Origin: Dryas octopetala
Lineage: Eukaryota > Streptophyta > Magnoliopsida > Rosales > Rosaceae
Assembly (NCBI GenBank): GCA_963921425.1
Contig: OY992836.1
Span: 18,245,614-18,309,613, forward strand
Direction: 5' to 3'
Length of the DNA: 64,000 nt
This document shows, one piece after another, positions 1 through 9,168 of the stretch (positions within the stretch are counted from its first letter, which is position 1; each line of letters begins with the position of its first letter). The notes under the pieces were generated by a model that had not been told where the DNA came from, did no database searches, and was given only the letters and a program-made list of their open reading frames with translations. The position numbers and the translations under genes were made by a program.

Positions 1-406
1 GCTCCGATCCCCTGCTTCCGCCGCAACATGAGCCCCCCTCCTGTCGCGCCGCCAAGTCAGCAGCCTGCCTCCTCAGCTCCTTCACGTGTTGCACCACCTC
101 CGCTAACAACGACGCCTTGTCTGTCTACACCAAAAAAAATCAAAATTACCATAACGCCCTCGCATTTGAGTCGAATTAACGAGAAGCACGATCGTACATT
201 AATTCATTAATACGTACTTTGGTGGTGTTGGGGAGGAGAGTACGGAGGGTGGAGAGGTGGGCGTTGATTCGCTGCCTGCGTCTTCTCTCAGCTTCCTTGT
301 GGCTATCTGCTGATCTGGCGGTGGAGCTCATGATGGAATCCGCACCGTCCATCGGGTTGACCACCGAGTAGTTCTCCAACTCATAGGGGTTCCGGAAAGG
401 AAGCAT
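1..406 (-). CDS. bHLH transcription factor, N-terminal part (cut by window edge)
   Basis: Two exons are visible. Exon 1 (406 down to 218) encodes 63 residues from ATG and ends at a GTACGT donor. Exon 2 starts at 124 after a TAG acceptor and runs off the left edge in frame. The joined protein has a short acidic/Asn-rich N-terminus and then a bHLH domain: basic region SHKEAERRRRQRINAHL (about residues 35-51), loop LLPNTTKTDKAS across the splice, and helix 2 LLAEVVQHVKELRRQ. The basic region has the E and R residues typical of E-box binders. The intron position in the loop and the TDKASLLAEVV signature resemble the plant bHLH30/bHLH32/bHLH51/bHLH106 (TMO5-like) group, whose members act in vascular and stress programmes. 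The exact member cannot be fixed without the C-terminus. The start is the first in-frame ATG after stops. Confidence 0.85.
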
Positions 407-782
407 TTTTTAAAATGAATTTGTGAAAGTGTTTGAGATTGGTTTTACATAGGGAGGAGTGATGAGTGGGGTGTACTTACTACATAGTGGAGTGTACTTA
501 GCAGCAGACGGGTGGTTTGAACTTTGAACCTTGAACTTTTTGTTTTTTTTTTTTGGCCAGGAAAACCTTGAACTTTGAACAAGAGAGAAAGAGTGGAGTC
601 AGAGTGAGGGTTTCTGTTTATTTACCGCAGCAGTGAAAGGGTGAAAAGATAAAAAAGTGAAACGGTAATCGAGGCAGGGACTGGAAGAGTCGTTGATAGG
701 GGAATGACTGAGAGGAACAGTGGGAAGGGATTAGCTTGGAAGGGGACCAAAGGAATATTTGTTAAGGATTTGTGTGTCTTAT
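407..782. promoter_or_regulatory. Upstream region of the bHLH gene
   Basis: This is non-coding sequence directly 5' of the minus-strand bHLH start. It holds a T-tract and purine-rich stretches (about 585-600) that could belong to the leader. A short imperfect direct repeat (TACTTACTACATAGTGGAGTG) lies near 472-500. I see no clear TATA box or operator. Confidence 0.4.
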
Positions 783-1466
783 TAGGGGTGGGATTTTTGC
801 CCGACAAAATTGAGATACCGACCAACCGATCGACACCGAATCTGTGATTTTTTGGTATTGGTAGGCTTACCAAACTGCACCGTTATATTTAGAATCGGAC
901 ACATCATAAGATATCACATACCGGTCGGAATGCCAAAACCGAAATCTACACCAACATCACCTCTCTCTCCCACCGACTTCCATGAGACCATTAACTTAGG
1001 CTGGTTTTGCAAGTTACCCAGCCAACACTTCTCTCTCAGTCTCTCCTTAATTCTGTTCCGTTATCGAGCTTCCCTGTAGCCGGCGAAGCTCAACGGCTCC
1101 TACTGCGCAGGTGGCACCACCCTTAAGTGCAAGCAACGCCGACGTCACCACCCGAGCTCACCTCAACAGCAACCAAGCCCGACTAAGCGCAGCACCGGCC
1201 TCGATGTCCACCAGCTTCGCGAGCTCCACCAGACCTGCAACGTCGTCGTTGAGGCTTCCTTTCACGCATGCACGCAGGCACGCAGCTCCGGCCTCCCCTA
1301 CCTCTCTCTTTCTTTATCTCTGATACCGAATGCTACCTATCAAATCTGACCGACACCGAAATAGCCGGTAACCGACTTTGTCGGTGGCGATGGCAGCAGC
1401 TAATCTTCCCATTTCGTTGATCCCGGTTTGGTAGTCGTTGATGGTGAATCGGTTCGGTCACCCTTA
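783..1466. mobile_element. Degraded non-autonomous hAT-like element
   Basis: The termini are TAGGGGTG (783) and CACCCTTA (ending 1466), inverted with one mismatch and of the type common in plant hAT elements. Subterminal regions at both ends are rich in repeated ACCGA/CGGT motifs, as in hAT subterminal repeats. The flanks TGTCTTAT and GTCCTTAT look like an 8 bp target duplication altered by one indel. There is no transposase. The GC-rich middle (about 1080-1320) gives only short spurious ORFs. Confidence 0.55.
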
Positions 1467-1516
1467 GTCCTTATATGAAGCCATCTCATGCTATGTTAAC
1501 ATGTATTGCTCAAAAC

Positions 1517-1854
1517 TGTTGAGATTTGAGAAATTAGCAAAGAAAATCAAAGAGAGAGGAGGGGAATATTTTGTGAAATTGCTGGAGCTCACGCCAAAAG
1601 CTCTGGAGCAGTATATTCATATATATCTATTCATCAGTACAATGAATGTGGGCCTTTAGCTGTTGCAACAGAAATGTGGAGGAGAGCCTATAACCTCCAC
1701 CTCACCAAAGAAGCAATGCCCTATAAGACACTGCCATCTGTCCAATTGACAGCTATATTCACTAACAGCTTAATTAAAACTATTCTATACATTTAAGAAA
1801 CTAATTCATACCAAAACTGAATTAGGACATTAGTTAGGAGCCTTAATTCTAACA
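1517..1854 (-). repeat. 3' LTR of the copia element
   Basis: 338 bp direct repeat of 6135-6472. The minus-strand polyprotein stop codon lies inside it (ORF ends at 1830), so the last codons of the RNase H region are read from LTR sequence. Confidence 0.95.
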
Positions 1855-4800
1855 CCCCCTTCTAAGGCCCTAACTGATATAACTCCCAGCTTGTCCCTCA
1901 AGTAACAGAAACGATCCTTAGCCAATGCTTTTGTGAAGATGTCAGCAAGTTGTTCTTCACTCTTGCAGTACAACAGCTCAATTATCCCCTCTTGAATTGT
2001 ATCACGAATGAAGTGAAATTTCCTTTTGATATGCTTGGACCTTTGGTGGAAGACATGATTTTTTGCCATTGCTATTGCAGAGGTGTTGTCACATAACAAA
2101 ACAGTAGGTTCCAGTTGTTCTTCCCCAAAGTCCTGTAGAACAAATCTCAACCAAACAGCTTGAGTGGTGGCTTCTGAGGCACTCATGTACTCAGCCTCAG
2201 CTGTTGAGAGAGCCACACTCTGTTGTTTCACAGATGCCCAAGAGAAAACCCCACTGCCAAAAGAGAAAGCATAGCCTGAGGTGGATTTCATGTCATCTTC
2301 ATCCCCTCCCCAGTCACTATCACAATAACCAATCAAAACTGCAGAACTACCCTTCTCATATCTGATTCCATAGTCTATTGTTCCCTGTATGTATCTGAGA
2401 ACTCTCCTGGCAGTACCATAGTGCTTAGAGGTAGGACAATGCATAAATCTAGCCAACAAACTAGCAGCATACATTATGTCTGGTCTAGTAGCTGTTAGAT
2501 ACAGTAGGCTGCCCACCATTTTCCTATACAATTCTTCATTTGCAGGTGCACTTTCATCCTCCTTTTTCAGTTTATCAGTTGCAGCTAAGGGAGTAGTTAC
2601 TGGATTGCAGTTCTTCAGCCCAAACTTCTCTAATAAGCACAATGCATATTTCTTTTGGTGCACAAAGATACCCTCTTCTTGCTGAATTACTCCCATGCCA
2701 AGAAAATGATGCAGCAAGCCTAGATCAGTCATCTCATATTTCATCATCATTTCCTTCTTAAATTCTTCTATCATCTTCTCACAGCTTCCTGTATAGATAA
2801 TGTCATCAACATAGATTGACACTATCAAAGTTCCTTGGTCCCCTTTGTTTTTCACATACAGGGTAGCCTCACTTGGGCTCTTCTCAAAACCACACTGACT
2901 CAAGTAGGAGTCAATGTTTCCATACCAGGCCCTTGGGGCTTGCTTCAGCCCATAAAGAGCTTTTCTCAACCTGTACACTTTACTCTCTTCACCTTTCACA
3001 ATAAAACCTTCTGGCTGGTCAACATAGACTTCTTCTTCTAGAATTCCATTTAGAAACGCAGACTTAACATCAAGTTGATAGAGTTTCCAGCCCCTTTGAG
3101 CAGCCAAAGCAATCAAGGTTCGAATTGTGTCAAGCCTTGCCACAGGGGCAAAGGTCTCATTGAAGTCTACCCCTGGTTTTTGAGTGTAGCCTTTAGCTAC
3201 CAGCCTTGCTTTGTGTTTCTGGATAGTGCCATCAAGGTTCAGCTTGGTCTTGAAGATCCATTTGACCCCCACAATAGGTTTCTCACTCGGTCTGCTAACC
3301 AACTCCCAAGTTTGATTTTTCTCTATCATTGCAATCTCATCCTCCATTGCCTTTTGCCAAGCCTGATCAGCAGCAGCTTCTCTGAAGTTTTCTGGTTCGA
3401 TGACACTCACCATACATTGTGCAAAAACATCATTGAGATCTCTCCATTTTCTGGGAGTGAAGTCATAGGTTTCTGACAACTTTATGCCTCCTTCAGATTC
3501 AGTTGCAGGTGAAACAGTCCTTTGTCTTCCATTTTCATTTGGAGCTATCACACTTTGTGAGTTTGAGTCAATCAAGTCTTCATTTAGCCTATGACTGGAA
3601 CATGGAGTAGACAGAAAATGAGTTGCAGGCACATCTTCTATTTCAGTAGTAGATTCATCTTGTTTGTTGTTCCAAGGAGCATTCACATACAGTGTTTGCC
3701 TAGTTTCCCAGTTCCACATTGCATCCTCATCAAATATAACACTTCTTGAAATAACCACCTTGTCGCTTCTCAAGTCAAAGACCCTATAGCCTTTCTCCCT
3801 TGTTCCATATCCTACAAATACACCTTGCTGTCCAGTTTCATCCAATTTCTGTCTCAATTGTGCTGGAATGTGAAAGTAGCAAATTGAGCCAAATACCCTT
3901 AAGTGCTTTACTCCAGGTTTCCTTCCACTAAACTCTTCGAATGGGGTTTTATTTTCCAAGGCATGTGTAGGGCATCTGTTAAGGAGATACACAGCTGTGT
4001 TAACAGCTTCACCCCAAAACCTTTGAGGCATCTTCTTCTCCAAAAGCATAGTTCTAACCATTTCCATTATGGTTCTGTTCTTCCTCTCAGCAACACCATT
4101 TTGCTGAGGAGAATAGGCCACTGTTAACTGCTTTTCAATTCCAAAAGTTTCACAGAACCTCTCAAAATCATGTGATGTATACTCTCCACCCCTGTCACTC
4201 CTTAGTTTCTTCAATTTGTAGCCACTTTGCAGTTCCACCATGGCTTTGAATTTCTTGAATATAGAGAACACATCAGACTTGAGTCTAAGGAAATAAACCC
4301 AACACATCCTTGTCTTGTCATCAATAAATGTAAGGAAATACCTATTACCTCCAAAGGTTTCAACCATGGGACCACATACATCTGTGTGTACTAAATCTAG
4401 TGGATTTTCAGCCCTTCTCACCTTGGTTCTATCAAAAACTTCCCTGTGTGATTTTCCAGTAGCACACCCTTCACACACATGAGCACACTCCATGAGACTT
4501 GGCAGACCATACACCATTTCCTTCTCTTGAAGTAGCCTTAAGCTATCAAAGTTCAAATGGCCAAACCGCCTATGCCACTTCCAAGATGAGTCAGCACAAG
4601 TAGCCTTGTTAGCCATAATTGGATTCACATTCTCAAATGTAAAAGGAAAACATCGATTCCCTTTCATTTGAATGGTGGCAATAGGTTCTTGGAGTGTTTT
4701 GTCTTCATATATACATGCTGTAAAATCACCAAATACAATCCAATATCCATGCTCCACCATCTGTCCTACACTCAGAAGGTTCTCATCTAGCCCTGGCACC

Positions 4801-6041
4801 ACCATCACTTCTGGTATATATCTTGTGCCCCTTTTGGTCTTCACTACAAGAGTACCCTTTCCAGCTGATTGCACAAGTTCTCCTGTCCCCATTTTAATTT
4901 TGCACCTCACAGTCCTATCGATGTTGATAAGCAAGTCTTCACAGCTGGTCATGTGGTTGCTACAACCACTGTCCAAATACCACACATCATTACTCCTCTG
5001 CACAGAAGCAACATGACAAGCATAAAACATTGTAGCTGTCTCCTGTGTTTGATTGGCATAATTAGCCACTGGACCCTTCTTGTTTGGCTGATGACAATCC
5101 TTCATAACATGACCAAACTTATCACAATTATAACACTTAACTTTTCCTTTAAACCAGCATTCACCAAGATGAGATTTATCACAGATTTTGCATCTTTGTT
5201 TCCCTGTGTCAGCTCCATTTCCTTGCTTCATTGTATTCTGAGGTTTCGATTCCCATTTTCTAGATTTTCCCTTCCAGTTCTTCTGCCCCTTCTTTACACC
5301 ATCAGGAGTGAACACTCTATTTTGTGTAGACTGAGTTTTGGGAGAAAAACTCATGCTAGCAAGTGCCCTTTCAGAGTCCATAGCCTCCTCCTCATGTCTT
5401 ATTAACCTCAGTTCATAACTCTTTAGAGAACTAGCAACCTCATGCACTGATACAGTACGCAAATCCACAGTTCTTTCAATTATCACGCACATCGGGTCAT
5501 ACACTTTGGTCAGACTAATTAAAACTTTCTGAACCATTCTCTCATTTGTTAAATTTTCACCATATTTTTCCATTTGATTTGTTAAATCAAAAAATCTGGA
5601 GAAATATGCAGGTAGAGTTTCATTTTCCCTCATTCTCATATACTCAAATTCACGACGTAGACCCTGTAATTTTACTGACCTTGCCTGTTCATCTCCATGG
5701 TATTCTTCCTGAAGTAGATCCCAAGCTCCCTTCGCAGTGGTTTGATTCACAATTCGAGGAAAGATTTCCTTTGTGACTGCTCCCTGGATGATGCCCAGTG
5801 CTTTGGCGTCTTTCATGAGCAGCCCCTCCATGACGGCATCGACCTCTTCTTCATCGTCAACGCCAACTGGTTCTCCTTCCTTCTTTGTTTTCTTTTTCTT
5901 TGATTCTGGAACAGTAATCCCTTTCTCTACAATTTTCCAGATCCCATGAGACTTGAAAATTGTAATCATCCTTACCTTCCAGAACTCATACTCTGTTCCA
6001 TCAAAGATGGGAGCCCGTAGCTCACCACCTGATTCTCCCAT
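1830..6041 (-). CDS. Copia gag-pol polyprotein (1403 aa)
   Basis: Uninterrupted ORF with copia domain order. Gag spans about residues 1-330 and includes a CCHC zinc knuckle (C303, C306, H311, C316). The aspartic protease motif WYLDSGCSNHM has DSG at 357-359. The integrase zinc site is H490, H495, C523, C526 and its catalytic triad is D554, D616, E652. The reverse transcriptase has YQLDVKSAFLNG and YVDD at 1077-1080. RNase H has CDSDWGGD and TAEAEYMSASEA. Gag, protease, integrase, RT and RNase H in that order mark Ty1/copia rather than gypsy. There are no internal stops or frameshifts. The start is the first ATG about 90 bp inside the primer binding site. The many plus-strand ORFs over this interval are antisense shadows. 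Confidence 0.97.
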   Translation of the reverse strand: MGESGGELRAPIFDGTEYEFWKVRMITIFKSHGIWKIVEKGITVPESKKKKTKKEGEPVGVDDEEEVDAVMEGLLMKDAKALGIIQGAVTKEIFPRIVNQTTAKGAWDLLQEEYHGDEQARSVKLQGLRREFEYMRMRENETLPAYFSRFFDLTNQMEKYGENLTNERMVQKVLISLTKVYDPMCVIIERTVDLRTVSVHEVASSLKSYELRLIRHEEEAMDSERALASMSFSPKTQSTQNRVFTPDGVKKGQKNWKGKSRKWESKPQNTMKQGNGADTGKQRCKICDKSHLGECWFKGKVKCYNCDKFGHVMKDCHQPNKKGPVANYANQTQETATMFYACHVASVQRSNDVWYLDSGCSNHMTSCEDLLINIDRTVRCKIKMGTGELVQSAGKGTLVVKTKRGTRYIPEVMVVPGLDENLLSVGQMVEHGYWIVFGDFTACIYEDKTLQEPIATIQMKGNRCFPFTFENVNPIMANKATCADSSWKWHRRFGHLNFDSLRLLQEKEMVYGLPSLMECAHVCEGCATGKSHREVFDRTKVRRAENPLDLVHTDVCGPMVETFGGNRYFLTFIDDKTRMCWVYFLRLKSDVFSIFKKFKAMVELQSGYKLKKLRSDRGGEYTSHDFERFCETFGIEKQLTVAYSPQQNGVAERKNRTIMEMVRTMLLEKKMPQRFWGEAVNTAVYLLNRCPTHALENKTPFEEFSGRKPGVKHLRVFGSICYFHIPAQLRQKLDETGQQGVFVGYGTREKGYRVFDLRSDKVVISRSVIFDEDAMWNWETRQTLYVNAPWNNKQDESTTEIEDVPATHFLSTPCSSHRLNEDLIDSNSQSVIAPNENGRQRTVSPATESEGGIKLSETYDFTPRKWRDLNDVFAQCMVSVIEPENFREAAADQAWQKAMEDEIAMIEKNQTWELVSRPSEKPIVGVKWIFKTKLNLDGTIQKHKARLVAKGYTQKPGVDFNETFAPVARLDTIRTLIALAAQRGWKLYQLDVKSAFLNGILEEEVYVDQPEGFIVKGEESKVYRLRKALYGLKQAPRAWYGNIDSYLSQCGFEKSPSEATLYVKNKGDQGTLIVSIYVDDIIYTGSCEKMIEEFKKEMMMKYEMTDLGLLHHFLGMGVIQQEEGIFVHQKKYALCLLEKFGLKNCNPVTTPLAATDKLKKEDESAPANEELYRKMVGSLLYLTATRPDIMYAASLLARFMHCPTSKHYGTARRVLRYIQGTIDYGIRYEKGSSAVLIGYCDSDWGGDEDDMKSTSGYAFSFGSGVFSWASVKQQSVALSTAEAEYMSASEATTQAVWLRFVLQDFGEEQLEPTVLLCDNTSAIAMAKNHVFHQRSKHIKRKFHFIRDTIQEGIIELLYCKSEEQLADIFTKALAKDRFCYLRDKLGVISVRALEGGVRIKAPN

Positions 6042-6134
6042 TGCAGAAACAAAATGTTTCTTCGTTAAATTTCTCTCAAGGATTCACACAGAAGCAACAC
6101 CCAGCTCAGATTGAACCTGGCTGCTCTGATACCA

Positions 6135-6472
6135 TGTTGAGATTTGAGAAATTAGCAAAGAAAATCAAAGAGAGAGGAGGGGAATATTTTGTGAAATTGC
6201 TGGAGCTCACGCCAAAAGCTCTGGAGCAGTATATTCATATATATCTATTCATCAGTACAATGAATGTGGGCCTTTAGCCGTTGCAACAGAAATGTGGAGG
6301 AGAGCCTATAACCTCCACCTCACCAAAGAAGCAATGCCCTATAAGACACTGCCATCTGTCCAATTGACAGCTATATTCACTAACAGCTTAATTAAAACTA
6401 TTCTATACATTTAAGAAACTAATTCATACCAAAACTGAATTAGGACATTAGTTAGGAGCCTTAATTCTAACA
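6135..6472 (-). repeat. 5' LTR of the copia element
   Basis: 338 bp, the promoter-bearing LTR in the minus orientation. The primer binding site lies just inside it at about 6121-6134. Confidence 0.95.
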
Positions 6473-8159
6473 AAAACTTGGTAATATTTCTAATTGAATA
6501 ATGTTATTTGGCACAAAACAACTGATCAAATTGCTTGGATCGAATGAAGTGTCAGCCATCGATTGGGTGTCTTGGCCCAAGTATGTATTAAGACACTTAA
6601 GCAATTTGGTTAGTTATTTTGGGTCGAATAGTATTACTTTTTCTAATTCTATCTACTCTCTACAAATCAATATTTTATTATAATTTTAACTCCATTTTTC
6701 GCCCTCTTTTATCGGTTAAACTAAATTTAATAGTTTAACTAAGTAAATTTTTTTTTCATTCACAAATTGACCTAATCTTAAAATAGAACTATGTTATAAC
6801 TTATAAGTTAAGCTTGATAGAAAATAAAACCTTATAAAATATATCATGCAAAATTAACAAGACTCATGCTAGGATTCATACCAGCATGTCAAGGATGATA
6901 TTGACGCATCATCATTAAAAGCGATTTCAAGCTTTCAATTGACATGTTAATTATAGTACCGAGTACAACCATCTTGAAAGCTATTCACGCTTATGGAATA
7001 TATTTGTAACATTCTTCAAAACTTTACACATGTTCAAATTTGTCATAAGCATTGAGAAGTAAATTTTGTTGCTGATGAGTTTAACTTTTGTAAAATATAC
7101 ATGTACATGTACCTAGCCTATAATGTACATAAATTTTTATATTCCTATGTCGTTGGTACTCTACTTTCATGTTTAATTAATAAATTATCTTTGTTAAAAC
7201 TTAATAGGAAACTTCAACACCTTATAAGAGATTTTGGATGATTGGATTAACTAATTATTAATAGGAAACTTCAAAACAAAAAAAATGAAGATAATGTAAA
7301 AGAAAAAAGAAAGTAAAAGTAAAAGATTCGGGGAAGAGGGGTGTGAAAAGGCGAAACGTGGCACAGTCATTTTCAAGGGCATAGTATAGACTGTATAGTA
7401 ATGCTATAATTTACTTAACGGCGGCGGTAACAGCTTTTAGGGAATCAAAGGCGAGATCATTAGCCGACAACCTCTTTCACCTCAGGTTTTTACCTTCCCT
7501 CCCTATCTATGTTTCACTTTCACCCTCTCCTTTTTGGCTCTTTCTCCTAGGAGGCAAATGCATTGTCCCAACCAAGTAATAATCCACAACTCTTCAAGAA
7601 AAACAATTAAACAAACCCCTAGTCAAAACACCTCAATACAAAAAATGTGAGCACATGCCACTTCGTTGGTTACACAAAAATGAGTGACAATTAAATAATA
7701 GGAATTAAAGTATCTCAATTTTAATAAAAATAAGTGACAATTAAACAATAAAGACTAAAGTTCTCAAATATCATCCCTTTCAACCAATGAAAGTAACATT
7801 TATTCACATTTATTGTACGCCTCCACTTCATTATCTTCCTCATCTTTACTGCAACACACCCAGTTAGCTATGCGACTTACACATGAAAAATCTCCTACAA
7901 TGAATTTATAGTTCGGTCGTTTACAATAAATAATCATGTAAATATTGAGTAGTAAAAATAAAAAATGTAATTAATTTGTACTTTGTGAAATATATATATA
8001 TATATATAAATACTTTAAAACTAACTTAGTTAACAAATTAATATAATTATTAATTAATCACCTTTTTGGTTCACTGTAAAATCTTTTGATAATTTGATTA
8101 TAATATCAATCATTTATATATTTTTATCAAAACATAATATTTAATATATAAATATATAT
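6473..8159. other. AT-rich intergenic stretch without recognisable genes
   Basis: Low-complexity AT-rich DNA with an (AT)n run at about 7990-8008. Short poly-A/T and T-rich pieces are present. A slightly more GC-rich segment at 7420-7550 (AACGGCGGCGGTAACAG) could be a promoter or non-coding transcript, but nothing supports a gene. Confidence 0.5.
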
Positions 8160-9168
8160 GCGCGCATGTGAGGATGTTGGGTGGACCTACAAATTAAGCT
8201 AGGCATGGAAACAATGAGGAAGGTAAGATCAACATCCAATGGCAGTAGGATGCAGTCGACAGCAAGAGGTGAGTTCAGATTTCAGAAGCGTCGCAGAGTT
8301 GCAGTAGCTACGACTGTTGGGGCTTGGCTAATGGCCACAAACAGTACACTATCATCATGAACATGACATTTCCACACTGCAATTGGCATATATATTTCTA
8401 CAAACCTACCTACCCTGAAGCATTTATGGTCCATATATCAATAATTAGCTACCTATAGCTTGCTAGGTCTAATTCTGAGATATGTATTCTGTTGGCGATT
8501 CCCACCCACCATTTCAGACCATGCCATGCATGCATGCCTTTGCTTTTGGCTTTCTACTGCTAGCGTACGTGGACCACCACCCCAAATGGCCTTTCCTTCA
8601 ACCCCATTCTATTTGTAGCTAATGCTGACAAGCCAATCCCTACAAGTTTTGTGGTTCCTGAAGAGGATTCATTTGCAATATTACTGTGCATGTTGTTTTG
8701 TTTTTGCAGTCCTGTTTCAAATGCCAAAAGCCAGAATGCATGCATGCATGCTTCAGCCAATCAAAGAAATAGCAGCAACTAGCATCACCCTGCAGGACGA
8801 CTTCCTCCAAGCCATCTATTGTTGATGTATGTGGATTCTAAACCATGTGGTCACTTTCTATGTAACAGTAGCACCACATGATATGGTGACATGATGTTAG
8901 GAATTTATAAAATTATAATCCATATCTAATCATTAATATCTAAACCCCACGTTTATAATCATTAATTAATATCTAAATTATAAACCCTTAATAACTGTAC
9001 ATATGTTATAAGAGTGCTGACATGAGCTATAACCCAGGTCATTTCTAAAGAGAAAAAACATTTTTGGCCCAACCCACTCCACTTCCAGCCCATCCCAGGC
9101 CTAGTCCCTAAATTAGCCTCCACTCCAATAGCTCAGCTTCTAGCTTCTTCTCTTCTCCTCTTTCTCTC
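8160..9168. other. Non-repetitive intergenic segment with a long-looped inverted repeat
   Basis: There is no coding potential. At 8528-8550 and 8723-8751 two arms built on GCATGCATGC plus CTTTTGGC pair imperfectly around a loop of about 170 nt. The arms contain RY motifs (CATGCATG), known as B3-domain binding sites, so the symmetry may reflect either protein sites or a folded RNA. From 9050 the sequence becomes pyrimidine-rich and leads into the LTR-like unit that follows. Confidence 0.35.

Larger units (their letters stand above)
1517..6472 (-). mobile_element. Complete Ty1/copia LTR retrotransposon, very recent insertion
   Basis: The 4956 bp element has two 338 bp LTRs (1517-1854 and 6135-6472) that begin TGTTGAGA and end CTAACA. 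A perfect 5 bp target duplication AAAAC lies at 1512-1516 and 6473-6477. It is transcribed on the minus strand. The primer binding site TGGTATCAGAGCAG (initiator Met tRNA type) follows the right LTR, and a polypurine tract (AGAAGGGGG on the minus strand) abuts the left LTR. Read side by side, the LTRs differ at one position (T against C in GCCTTTAGC(T/C)GTTG), which implies recent insertion. The single ORF is intact, so the element may be autonomous. Confidence 0.97.

Noticed and set aside
2476..5776. Several plus-strand ORFs of 68-178 codons
   Set aside because: They lie antisense to the copia polyprotein and have no domain features; they are shadows of a strongly coding frame.
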